This document shows, one piece after another, positions 35,490 to 46,240 of a DNA stretch of 64,000 nucleotides. Within the stretch, counting starts at the first letter, position 1. Every line of letters begins with the position of its first letter. The position numbers were made by a program, and so were the translations under genes. The notes below the pieces were generated by a model. That model ran no database searches. It saw only the letters and a program-made list of their open reading frames with translations, and was not told where the DNA came from. Source of the stretch: Anthoceros angustus (Eukaryota; Streptophyta; Anthocerotopsida; Anthocerotales; Anthocerotaceae); the NCBI GenBank assembly GCA_010909165.1, contig MU008175.1, forward strand, positions 372,001 to 436,000, in the 5' to 3' direction.

Positions 35490-37990
35490 CTCAACCTTCA
35501 TGCCCACGCAGCACCTCGAGTGGCGCAGGGCAAGGGAAGTGCGGCACCGCACACATGAGGACGGAGAATTGGGAAGGAAAACCAAAAGGCAAAGAAGGGT
35601 GGAAGAGAAGATGCCATGGGAGGGACATAACCACGGTTCATATTCAAACCGACGAGGAAAGGTTGGAAGAGGCTATGAGGATGCGATCCATTGACTCGCT
35701 TAAGGGATTGCATACTCGAAGAAGGTGGTGCAGAAGCAGTGTTAGTGAAGTTGGAGAACTTGAGACCGGCGCGCATATTCTCGGAGGGTTGATGAGGCTT
35801 GGGCAAACTATCTTGCCCGTGTTATAGCGAAGGCGGATAGAGGAGGGAGTTCGCCTCTTTTGTGTATGATTGATCCGAGTGTCTTGATCCGAGCAAAATT
35901 TGGAAGCAATGGCGTGCAAAGAAGTATGTCATGGGAGTTCTTGGTGGTAACCACACCCTCGCGCTATGAAGCACTTATCGGATATCTCACCCGGAAAGAA
36001 GCGGTTCCAATATGTTGAAGCACATGTGTATTGTGGGCTTCTTGTGCATGAGATGCGGTGCTTGCACAGATCACAATATGATGTCCGAGAAGAAGATGAA
36101 CTTTATAGAGCAAGTCGGTATTTAAGGGACGAGTTGATCATCGCAAAGAGGGAAGAAGTGCAAATGACCATGTCCGAAATACAACTGCATAAAGTCCTAG
36201 GTTTGATTGAAGGCGATGAAGGGCGGGACGACGTGTACAAGGAACAAAGTGGACAATCGGACCCACATTCATGTATTGCTAAGCGGGATGGGAAGGTGTG
36301 GGAGAATGTGGACAAGATTTTTCCAAATGGGAAGCGGAGAGCTTCGAGCGGAAGAAACACGTTCTGCGGACAAGCAAGAAAGGGAAAGGCAAGCTGGCGG
36401 ATGACCAAGCGTTGATAGTGTGTACGTCAAGCCTAGAGACATGTTGGCCAAGCCACGGAAATCTTTTCGTGGAATACCGATTGGAGTGTGGCCAAATCGA
36501 TAAGCGCCACCGAGAAGGTGTTAATGTGATAGATCCGAAGGGGATGGAGGAAGAGATCACACTGGAAAAATTTCATATCATACAAGTAGCAATGGTGAAG
36601 CATCTCGCCGTCATTTGAAGAGGTGCGAGGAGTATCCTTTACATTCTACGGACAATATGCTAGCACGATTCCAAACGACCTTCTCCGGAAAGGTATGTCC
36701 GCATCGAGTTTTCGTCATATTGAACAGGTGGGGTGATGCGGGCCGCCGGCGCCTCCTCAACCTTCATGCCCGCAGTGACCTCAGTGGCGGCGCAGGCAAG
36801 GGAAGTGCGGCGTAGCACACACAGTGAGGACGGAGGTGGGAAGGAAAACCAAGAAGGCAAAGAAGGGTGGAAGAGAAGATGCCATAGGAGGGGACATAAC
36901 CACAGTTCATATTCAAACCGACGAGGAAAGGTTGGAAGAGGCTATGAGGGATGCAGATCCATTGACTCGCTTAAGGGATTCTGCATACTCGAAGAAGGTG
37001 GTGCAGGAAACAGTGTTAGTGAAGTTGGAGAACTTGAGGCCGGCAGCGCATATTACTCCAGAGGGTTGATGAGGCTTGGGCAAACTATCTTGCCCGTGTT
37101 ATAGCGAAAGGGCGGATAGAGGAGGGAGTTCTGCCTCTTTTGTGTATGATTGATCCGAGCGAGTGTGCTGATCTGAGCAACCTGGACTGGAAGCGATGGC
37201 GAGCAAAGAAGTATGTCATCGGAGTTCTTGGTGGTAACCACACCTACGCAGCACTTATCGGATATATCACCCGGAAAGAAGCGGTTCCAATATGTTGAAG
37301 CACATGTGTATTGTGGGCTTACTGTGCATGAGATGCGGGTGCTTGCAACAGATCACAATATGATGTCCGATCAAGAAAGAAGATGAACTTTATAGAGCAA
37401 GTCGTATTTAAGGGACGAGTTGATCATCGCAAAGAGGAAGAAGTGCAAATGACCATGTCCGAAATACAATCATACAAAGTCCTAGGTTTGATTGAAGACG
37501 ATGAAGGGCGGGAGGCGGCGTGTACAAGCGAACAAAGTGGACAATCGGACCCACATTACATGTATTGCTAAGCGGGATGGGAAGGTGTGGGAGAATGTGG
37601 ACAAGATTTTTCCAAATGGGAAGCGGAGAGCTTCGAGCGGAAGAAACACGTTCTGCGGACAAGCAAGAAAGGGAAAGGCAAGCGCAAGCTGGCGGATGAC
37701 CGGCAGTTGATAGTGTGTACGTCAAGCCTAGAGACATGTTGGCCAAGCCACGGAAATCTTTTCGAGAATACCGATTGGAGAGTGTGGCCAGAAATCGATA
37801 AGCGCCAGAAGGTGTTAATGTGATAGATCAAGGGGATGGAGGAAGAGATCACACTGGAAAAATTTCATATCATACAAGTAGCAATGGTGAAGCATCTCGT
37901 CATTTGAAGAGGTGCGAGGAGTATCCTTTACATTCTACGGACAATATGCTAGCACGATTCCAACGACCTTCTCCGGAAAGGTATGATCGG
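35490..37990. repeat. Tandem duplication of the ParB-like segment in copy 2
   Basis: The stretch from about 35,490 to 36,755 is repeated at about 36,756-37,990 (unit near 1.26 kb). Unit 1 of the large duplication has it once (20,440-21,650). A GGCGCC(T)CCTCAACC block lies at the junction. The repeat contains the ParB-like domain and the helical linker. Confidence 0.8.
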
Positions 37991-40250
37991 TTTTCGTCAT
38001 ATTGAACCGGGGGCCGGGGCGATGCCGGCGTGGCGCCCGGCACGCCCCCTCCCCCTGCATATGTTTGATGATGGCGGTCGCCCTCACTTCAGATATGGGT
38101 TTGTAGCCGGCCAGGCCCTTCAATCCAACGCGAAAATGAGGCGGCCGCCCCTCTCCATGACTAACGCGTTTTCGGCAATTGAAAGACATCAGTCTTGACA
38201 AAACTCCCGGTGACTTCCAAAGATTTTATTTTCGAGATAAACAATTGGAAAGGGCTTGAAGGCAGCGGTACATTAGCGGACAAGGACACGGAGGAAGGTC
38301 TTGAGGTTTTCAGTTCCATCAGCAGAGAGCCGGTACAATACCAAATCGAAAGTCGTGATGTACAAGATATGCGTGGTTTTCTCGGGGCAAGGCGTTCTCG
38401 TCATGGATGTGCCCCGAGGTTTTAACATTGGACCTATGGACAAGAGGGTGGATAAGCAAATGATGGATTCTCTTCCAAAGCTTCGAGAAGACCACTAGCG
38501 ATGATGAGGATGATTGTGATGCATGGAGTGGAGGAGGCACAATTAGAGAATCAATGCGAAAGTGGAGCGGAAAGGGCTTGGTGTCGTTCGTATGGACAAG
38601 ACAAACATGAACAATGACAGGTGGATTTGAGGCATGGAATACATAACTATCGGATGGGGTCTCGAAGGATGGGAGCACAAAGGATGAATTGCAATGCTAC
38701 CAAATGCTATGCATGGAACATTCAACAATGGAAGGTCCGTCATTGCTCTTACGCTTGTCAAAAACAGTTTACATGTCACATGACAAGTTGGTGGTCCGCC
38801 TTACCGAGACCACTAGGGTTGATGACGAGACTTATTACAACCTTCTCCAAAGAGGGAGATTGGGTTGGATGCATGCTCGGGAGCGGCACATTAGCGGCGT
38901 TACTTGCGGGGAAGGAGTTGTATAATCGAGGTGACTTGAGATGTGAGTTATATTTCACAAAGAATTCATGGATTTGAGGTGCTCCCGGATGCTGAGGAGT
39001 TGAATTTTGAAGCCCACCGAGAAGGTGTTAATGTGATAGATCAAGGGGATGGAGGAAGAGATCACACTGGAAAAATTTCATATCATACAAGTAGCAATGG
39101 TGAAGCATCTCGTCATTTGAAGAGGTGCGAGGAGTATCCTTTACATTCTACTACAATATGCTAGCACGATTCCAAATTCTCCGGAAAGGTATGTCCGATC
39201 GTGTTTTTTTCGTCATATTGAACGAGGATCGATGCTGTGGCGCCGCCGGCCGGCGCCTGCACCGCCCGTCTCGACATATGTTTGATGATGCTTTCACGCC
39301 TCACTCACAGGGGTAGGGCCGCCAGCCGCCTTCAATCCAACGGAAAATGAGGGCGGCCGCGCCTCCCCCAGAATGACTAACGTGCCGCAGCAATTGAAAG
39401 ACATCAAGTGTCGACAACTCACTTCCAAAGATTTTATTTTCGAGATAAACAATTGGAAAGGGCTTGAAGACGAGCAACAAGATTAGCGGACAAGGACCTG
39501 GAGGAAGGTCTTGAGGTTTTCACAGTTCCATCAACAGAGAGCCAGGTACAATACCAAATCGAAAGTCGTGATGTACAAGATATGCGTGGTTTTCTCAGGG
39601 CAAGGCAGTACACACTTCTCGTCATGGATGTGCCCCGAGGTTTTAACATTGGACCTATGGACAAGAGGGTGGATAAGCAAATGATGGATTCTGTCTTCCA
39701 AAGCTTTGCTGAGAAGACCACTAGCGATGAACTGAGGATGATTGTGATGCATGGAGTGGAGGAGGCACATACAATTAGAGAATCAATGCGAAAGTGGAGC
39801 AGGAAAGGGGGCTTGGTGTCGTTCGTATGGGACAAGACAAACATGAACAATGACAGGGGTGGATTTGAGACTGTGGAATACATAACTATCGGATGGGGTC
39901 TGAAGGATGGGAGCACAAAGGACAGAATTGCAATGCTACCAAATGCTATGCAGGGAACTTTCAACAATGGAAGGTCCGTCATTGCTCTTACGCTTGTCAA
40001 AAACAGTTTACATGTCACATGACAAGTTGGTGGTCCGCCTTACCAGACCACTAGGGTTGATGACGAGACTTATTACAACCTTCTCCAAAGAGGGAGATTG
40101 GGTTGGATGCATGCTCGGGAGCGCACAACCGTATTGGCACTTGCGGAAGGAGTTGTATCGCCATCGAGTGACTTGAGATGTGCAGTTATATTTCACAAAG
40201 AATTCATGGATTTGAGGTGCTCCCGGATGCTTGAGGAGTTGAATTTTGAA
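37807..40250. repeat. Tandem duplication of the methylase-like segment in copy 2
   Basis: The stretch 37,807-39,012 is repeated at 39,013-40,250 (unit near 1.2 kb). Unit 1 has it once (21,445-22,630). At the junction, GAAGCCCACCG joins AGAAGGTGTTAATG. The same CACCGAGAAGG string occurs at 36,508-36,518, so microhomology of 8-11 bp could have mediated the join. The second repeat preserves the longest methylase-like ORF (39,582-40,022). Confidence 0.8.
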
Positions 40251-40518
40251 GCCCACCGGAGAGGACTTGCTTAAGGCAAAGGAGGTTTGCATCAAGAAGG
40301 ACTCCTTGAAAGCACAAGTGGTTTCTTTGAGTGCCGTCGGAATAAGAGCGGATGGCGATTTGTTGGAGGCTGGCCAACAAACACTCGAGAACGTTTGGCG
40401 ATCTGCGGATGGTAATGATGAAGACACGGATGGGAGCGAGGACTCGAGGGCTTTGGTTGAAGTCGACACTTTCGATGAGGAAGAACTTGAGCGGATACTG
40501 AACTTGGGTAGTTTATGA

Positions 40519-40903
40519 TTCGATTATGAGCAAGCACCGGTTGAGTCAGTTAGCCCCGTGTAGGCGTTTGTAGTTGTGAACTATTATGCATGCTAGTGGT
40601 CAATTTTGGCGGAACCTAAAACAGGATGGTCTCCAAGCTTGCAGACGACGTACCCATACCTAGTTCTGTTGTGTGATTACTAGGCCTCTTGTCAGTGTGG
40701 AAATGGATCATCGCACAAAACAAACTACTTTTGACCACTACTTGGCGCCGATACTTGACCTTCTGGTTTTGTTGTTTCACAATGCGCATTAATTTAGGAA
40801 TCATTGTCCATGGTATGGGACACCGAAATCCAAAAACACGGTTTTGGGAACCATGTGTTATCTGTGAAGGAGGTTTCGTTCAACCAGAAGGGGGTTCGGA
40901 TAT
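40519..40903. other. Right subterminal region of the TIR element
   Basis: No gene. It contains AAAACACGGTTTTGG, an imperfect palindrome, at 40,833-40,847, and AGAAGGGGGTT just inside the right inverted repeat. That echoes the AAGGGGGT block inside the left end. Confidence 0.45.
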
Positions 40904-40933
40904 TCACCCCCTTCACTGAATACCATGTTTGCA
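40904..40933 (+). repeat. Right terminal inverted repeat of the DNA transposon
   Basis: It starts TCACCCCCTTCACTGAATAC and ends CATGTTTGCA. It is the reverse complement of 1,579-1,608 at 29 of 30 positions. Gag resumes directly beyond it on the minus strand with the codons that precede the break at 1,578. Confidence 0.75.
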
Positions 40934-41817
40934 TTGTCTCTTCTTTCTTGCGTGCAAAGGATGCAAGCTCTGCAATTTTTTCAGGAGTCTTCAGCGAAAA
41001 GGCTTTCTCCAAAATCCCCATGAACACCTCCATCGGATTGGTGTGATTAGGTGTCAAGATATGCTCATCCACCCCTACTGTGGCTGCCAACCTCTCTGCT
41101 GCAGTCAAGCTAACAACCGTAGGTGTACAGTAGCTGCGACAGTTCCAGCAGCAATGCCCGCCTGGTGAGCATTGATTGTCGTGGCTAGTTTAGCGTTGTA
41201 GGCTAACTGCAAAGCACTCTGGAAAAGAGGATTAGGCGTAGCCACCGTTGCCATGAGATCCACCTGGTGCGCCTCATATAGGTCCAAAGCCTCATTTGCT
41301 AGGTACCCAACCAAGTGCTCAAACATGTATAAATGATTGTATGGCGAACCATGTTTGAACTTCACTCGGCTGATCATGCCATTGATAAACAGCTTGAAAT
41401 CTCGCAATGTCTCAGTACCTGGCCTTCCCAAGAATCTCTCATGTCTGTATGATGGTCCTCCTCCCTCCATGGTGTCTGAATCCCCTGAATAATGAGTGGG
41501 CCTGTCCAGTCACGCTGGCCGGACCGCCCCGGAAAGAGATGCTCCTAGCGGTATTTGGATGCTCTTGCTGGCTTTACGAATCGGTGCTTGACGCTAGCGA
41601 AATTTGTAGTGACAAGGGTGACCAATTAGCTGCAAGACTTGTGGCTTGCTGAGGTGTTGGAGGCGAATCGCCTCAACGTCATACGCCCGCTGCCGCCTCG
41701 GCTGCCCACCTCCTCCTTGCGTGCACTCGCTCGGGAGCAATCCTGGAATGTCCGGGTTGGTCGGAGGAGGATCGGTCTCATGCTCCTCGGGTTGCATTCC
41801 CCCATGAACACGCATAG
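40934..41817 (-). pseudogene. Gag N-terminal part of the outer gypsy element
   Basis: Minus-strand ORFs give, from the N-terminus: GGMQPEEHETDPPPTNPDI (about 41,755-41,810), GGPSYRHERFLGRPGTETLR near 41,400-41,465, DFKLFINGMISRVKFKHGSP, YNHLYMFEHLVGYLANEALD, QVDLMATVATPNPLFQSALQ, then LAATVGVDEHILTPNHTNPM and EKAFSLKTPEKIAELASFAR, ending KKEETMQ at the inverted repeat. The next expected residues (MTFQRLQKLRE) are at 1,578. One or two frameshifts are present. The family role is capsid formation; this copy is interrupted. Confidence 0.85.
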
Positions 41818-42055
41818 CAAAAAAGAGGTCAGCTAGCTAGGCTGGAAGAGGAAAAGAAGGCAAGCTAATTGCAGTCGAGGCTTCTTTGCTAAAGCGAAAA
41901 CCGAGACAAGTCAGGCTGAAATGTCAAAGTGACAGCTGCAAAAAGGACATGTAGGGAGCCAGTCTAAAAGCTAAGCTAAGAGCTAGGCTACATGTAATGA
42001 AAGACCTTAAATGCCAGTGTCCATAAGAGCCCTAGCCCCTATGCTGCAACAAGAG

Positions 42056-42087
42056 GGGTGTTGGCTGCAAATAGCCAACATCCCCCA
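42056..42087. repeat. Near-perfect hairpin
   Basis: GGGGTGTTGGCT and AGCCAACATCCCC are inverted around a GCAAAT loop, with one mismatch in a 12-bp stem. It lies about 240 bp upstream, in the minus-strand sense, of gag. A leader hairpin of the outer gypsy RNA is possible, but nothing else supports a function. Confidence 0.6.
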
Positions 42088-43203
42088 CTGAAACCCTAGA
42101 TGACCAAATCCTCCAAGGCATTCAATCCTTGGATTTCACTCAAAACTGAACCAAAATTATACCAATAGATTCATCTCAGCGAGGCAAACAATCTGGTATG
42201 TGAATCAAAGGCAACCAACCTCTGTGGCGGACTCTATGAGCTCTGGAATGCTGGGACGAGCCTGTTTGCGCCCAGCCATTTCCATCATTCTGCAGCGCAT
42301 CCGCCCTTGGCACCCTTCTCCCACGTTTTTGCAGCCTGCCTAACTAGCCTGCAGCGGGGTTTCATCAACCCGTCCTCTAACTTAGGGTTTGCAACTAACA
42401 TGCTTATTTAGCATGTCTACTTGGCTGATAATGAGCTGATCACTTATGTCCTAAAAATAGGGAATTTCTATACTAGCATATTCTGCAAATATCCATACTA
42501 GAATATTGTGTCCATATGCTCCTTTCATTCAGTAAACACTCTTCCTTACCTCGAGTCGTCCGCCGTTCAAATGTAGGTGGACGGGTCCAGATATGCGGAA
42601 TTGGGGATCGAGTATACTAAATCATGGGGATCCGGTATGTCCCACCTTGTGCTGCTTGTCTTTCATGACACTATGTCAGTTTGCTGCTGTTACATTAGTT
42701 GGCTACAGTCTGACGCCCTAGATGAGGTCACGCAGACAACTTCCAAGTTTGCGTGATCTAAATACTTCCCCACTTACAGTTGACCACTTTCACGTGTACA
42801 CCACTGCCTTTCCACACCACCCTCGTGCATACAGCCGTAATTAGGGTTAAGATGTCACTTCATTTTGACATACACACTGACCCCATCAAGTTGACATGAA
42901 CGACTTCGTAATACCGCCGAACTGAATACACACATTCACACGCATTGCCACACTACACCATCATAGCATGATCATCTTTGCCATGCTCATCTTTTTCACT
43001 TCATAGAGCTGTGTTAAGCATCTGTCGCACGAGGTAAGTATTTGCATTCATATGAGCACTTCCTCAATAGATAACCAAGCAAAGAAATCAAATATGAAAA
43101 TATAAGTGCAAACCAATAACAATAGAAGGGAGTAGCTTGCACGTCGTGGCACAAACACACTCTCTCCACGAGAACAACAAGCAAATTCCTCACACATCGC
43201 TCT

Positions 43204-43323
43204 TGGAGTCATAGCTTTGGCCTCCTCACAACACTGTTGCATTGCATATCTAGAGGTCTCCTCACAACATTAGCATATCTAGAGGGTCTCCTCACAACAC
43301 CATTGCATTGCATATCTAGAGGA
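43204..43323. repeat. Three-copy imperfect tandem repeat
   Basis: The block TCCTCACAACA, then a variable (T)TGCATTGCATATCTAGAGG, appears three times in about 120 bp, with 10-16 bp length differences in the variable part. Non-coding. Confidence 0.75.
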
Positions 43324-44062
43324 CAAGCTATGATCTGAGCTTGTCCTTTGTGAAAGGGTCTACATATACTAGCCCTTGGCATCGGCATATTCCTAAGATG
43401 TCTTATTGGCATAAATATAGAAATATCCTAAGAAAACACTATTTAATATGCAAGAAATATGCTAAAGCATATTACTTGTGCTTATCCACGTAGCTATTGC
43501 TAACCATGTTTACTTAATACTAATCAATGATTAATTAACATAAGCATCTCAGATTAATGAATATAAATTACTTATTTAAAGATAAGTAATTAGATTAATT
43601 AACACTAATCAAACACTAAACCCAAGTGCAGAGGTTAGTGTCACACGGCATGACACATCCCCACATTGATTAAGCACACCAAATCTCGTATGTCTTGCAT
43701 TTATAGCTCAATATGCTGACTGCTTTACTGCTTACACACAACAGCACACATAGAAGACTAGCTAGCAGCTGAAAAACTCATTTGGTTGCAGCCTTTTGTA
43801 CGTCCACCTCTATGGATCGCTCTTGATCCTTCACATTCTCTCGATCAGTTTGGAGCTTGGCACAAAGATAGCTCCAAGATGGCACAAAGACTGCTCCATT
43901 GGCCCCACGTTGCCTGGCGCTCTTCTGGCAGGTGGGCTGATGTTAATCCACCCTACTTTCAGTACTACTTCTACCACAGATATATATATCAGTAACTACG
44001 TGCTCTCGTCAACTACCAAGTGTCTAAAAAAAATTGCTAACGTCTTCCAGCTATTTATGACC

Positions 44063-44220
44063 ACACATGCACACTTGTTGGTTGACGTTTCTCCAATTCA
44101 CAACGTTCATCCTTTGGGGGTGTTCTTCTACACTACTTTGTTACCACAATGGCACACTTGTTGCTTGACAGTTCGCCAATTCACGATGTTCGCTTTGGGA
44201 GTGTTCTTCTACACTGCTTA
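44063..44220. repeat. Two-copy imperfect tandem repeat
   Basis: GCACACTTGTTG through GTGTTCTTCTACACTRCTT occurs twice (about 44,070-44,140 and 44,151-44,220). The copies differ by a few substitutions and small indels. Non-coding, and just upstream of an AT-rich stretch. Confidence 0.7.
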
Positions 44221-45004
44221 GCACAGATGAGACCATCTCATCTCTATTATATAGGTAAAGATTTTTTCTTGATTCTTAATTTGCAAATCTAAATATTCCA
44301 CTCTTATGTACCTGCAAACTCTTATTTCCAATTGTAAACGTTCAATCCCTAGTAAGATGCCAGCTCCTAATCATTAATGCTAAACCCCTAATGCTCAATG
44401 CGAACTCCTCAACACAAATGCTGACACCACTTTTGAAATCCTAACACCAATTTTGAAATACTAACCATAATTTTTAACTGCAAACAACAACTTGCAACCA
44501 CCGCCGGTGGTATATACAAAAAACAAGTGTAATTAATTGCCCTCGTCATGACGCTACGCCGTCAAACCATTGGAGGTACCTCCGGTGCTTTCAGCGTATT
44601 TTGGAAGTGTCCAAAGTTATGTGTGGGTTCAAAAACACTGGCAACCTATATTTTGTTGGTGACCAGGAATGATGTAGAGAGGTTTGCATGTTTTAGTGCT
44701 TCCGTCCAGCGAAACCCGGAACTGCCTGGATTTACAAATCCACCCTGTAGCTAGCATTCTCCAGCCCCCACATGTGATGGATGTAGGTACTCTCGGTCAT
44801 CAATGGTGGAAACGTGGTGTCGTGAATTCGCTCGCAGTAATGAAACGACATGGGATCGGTGCATTGTATCGTGAGCCACTCCTATTGTTCGTTGCGCGAC
44901 CACCGTTTTCCTGAAGCCGACAAAAGGAAGGCAGCCAGTTGTGTCAGAAAGGTTTTTCATCTCCCCAGAGGCGCTTCGAGGTTGGACAAAGATTGGGGTT
45001 GGCT

Positions 45005-46240
45005 ATGGCGTTGCGGCGATCGCTGCGTCAGCTGCTGGAGTCCGTGGGAAGAGGCACGGGTGACAGCGAGCTTGTGCTCCCTCGGATGATCTTGTCTGCT
45101 AGGAATTCAAGCAGCGGTGCGGGATCTGACTCCTCTCTGCGAGAGGCCGCTGCGCAGATCCCTCCTGGCCTTGGCAGCAGCGGCGTCGTCGGCAGGAGAT
45201 TCTACAAGAAGGCTCACATGAAGCCGGCTGAGGATGGTTCTGGATATTCGGTTATGCTGGACCAGCGGGTGCTGAGAACCCCTGCCAGGAAACCGCTGAC
45301 GGTGCCGACGCCAGCCCTGGCTCTCGCAATCGCTGCTGAGTGGGAGTGGCAGGTGAGATTGCCTTTGTGCCGCCTCTTGCTGTGAGAATGTTTGGTAGGA
45401 TGTGCTTGGACATCCCTGCGTGGGATGTAGCAAAATCGACCATCTCGATCTTAGGTAGCCAGGTGCAATTAGGTCAAAGCAGATGAGTGCAATCTTGAGT
45501 CTGAATCCAAACTGTTTGCCAGGACAGCACTGGAATTCGTCCCTATACAATGCCAATGATGAAGCTTGCTGCTACGGCAATTGATCAAGTTCCAAGGGAT
45601 CGGGACATCGTGATAGCCTCGTTACTGAAGTACTTTCACACAGATGCCGTTTGCTGCCGAGTTTTGGAGCCAGCTCGTCTTGCCGGTAAGTAATCCATTG
45701 CCCCCTCTCGCAAGTCAGAAGCAGATCTGACCGGGCTGATGTTCTTCCCTACCTGCTGCAGAAAGGCAAGCCAAGGTGTGGGATCCGTTGTTGGATTGGG
45801 CAGCAACAGCCATCGGAGCAAGGCCTGCTGTCTCCACAAGCATCCTGGTGGACAGTCAGCTGGATCCCGTGGTTGAGGCCATGCGGAAAGAGCTGGAGAA
45901 GGCAGACAACTGGCAGCTAGCTGCTGTCGACTATCTTGCGGGAGTGGCACGCTCGTTACTCATCGCTATGGCTCTTTCCCGAAATCGGCTAACCGTTGAG
46001 CAAGCCATCGAAGCGATGCGGCTGGAGGAAGACTTCCAGGTAATCCATGGTGGATTCCACCCGGACGTCTGCATGCAACTTTTCCACTATCTTCACATTC
46101 TGACAGGATGGAGCGTGTTGCACATGGTGCAGGTCCAAGAGTGGGGACTCGTGGAAGGAGGACACGACATCGACATTGCTGATACCCGTGCGAAGGTGTA
46201 CGCAGGTTCCGTCTTTCTGAGACTCCTGGAGGAGAAGTGA
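45005..46240 (+). CDS. ATP12: ATP12, mitochondrial F1-ATPase assembly chaperone
   Basis: Four exons: 45,005-45,352, 45,523-45,685, 45,762-46,039, 46,133-46,240, all joined at GT-AG sites with phases that fit (298 aa). The protein starts with an Arg/Ser-rich, acid-poor stretch (MALRRSLRQLLESVGRG) typical of a mitochondrial targeting peptide. Conserved ATP12 blocks are GRRFYKKAH, YSVMLDQRVLRTPARKPL, LALAIAAEWEWQ, then TGIRPYTMPMMKLAATAIDQ, LLKYFHTDAVCCR, QAKVWDPLLDW, and the C-terminal QEWGLVEGGHDIDIAD. In the family the protein binds the F1 alpha subunit in the matrix and hands it on for alpha3beta3 assembly. The last intron (46,040-46,132) is 93 bp with no in-frame stop, so its retention would add 31 residues. 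I placed the splice because EEDFQ-VQEWGLVEGGHD joins as in the family. Confidence 0.93.

Larger units (their letters stand above)
34871..40518 (+). pseudogene. ParB-like domain plus N4/N6 DNA methylase-like protein, copy 2
   Basis: Plus-strand blocks in order: RALIRAICEKITQTMRAHKR and MSMRRAQASILNGDVVEG (34,960-35,085); HIQTDEERLEEAMRDADPLT (36,908) and VLVKLENLRPAAHI; RVDEAWANYLARVIAKGRIE with GVLPLLCMIDP (37,060-37,157); RAKKYVIGVLGGNHTYAALI (37,200-37,260), YVEAHVYCGL and VHEMRVL..DHN. G-GNH-x3-AL followed by a helix-rich Glu/HN region is ParB-like. Then VQYQIESRDVQDMRGFL, YTLLVMDVPRGFNIGPMDK (39,600-39,670), ELRMIVMHGVEEAH, GLVSFVWDKTNMNN and ETVEYITIGWGLKDGS (39,820-39,915). This follows the amino-methylase layout of a hydrophobic strand plus D-P-P-Y-like loop, then VWDK and a Y/F-rich strand. 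The loop reads DVPR, not DPPY/W, so activity is uncertain. The C-terminus is acidic and ends at 40,516. Confidence 0.55.
24172..41817. repeat. Large tandem duplication, unit 2 (about 17.6 kb)
   Basis: Same content as unit 1, but longer because two internal stretches are themselves duplicated in tandem (about 35,490-37,990 and 37,807-40,250). The junction between units (24,171/24,172) joins gag to the start of the LTR unit (ATGTCGATTC). Confidence 0.85.
41818..45004. other. AT-richer non-coding region with small repeats
   Basis: No supported gene in 3.2 kb. The part next to gag (41,818-42,100) could be the 5' leader of the outer gypsy element. I searched for its 5' LTR and for a primer binding site complementary to an initiator-Met tRNA 3' end and saw neither clearly. 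Short ORFs here lack conserved blocks. The stretch 43,440-43,640 is very AT-rich, with repeated TTAATTA/ATTAAT words. The last few hundred bases before 45,005 should hold the ATP12 promoter and 5' UTR; no sharp TATA element is evident. Confidence 0.5.

Noticed and set aside
43440-43640. AT-rich TTAATTA-rich stretch as a scaffold attachment region or origin
   Set aside because: Base composition alone is not enough; no further motif supports it.
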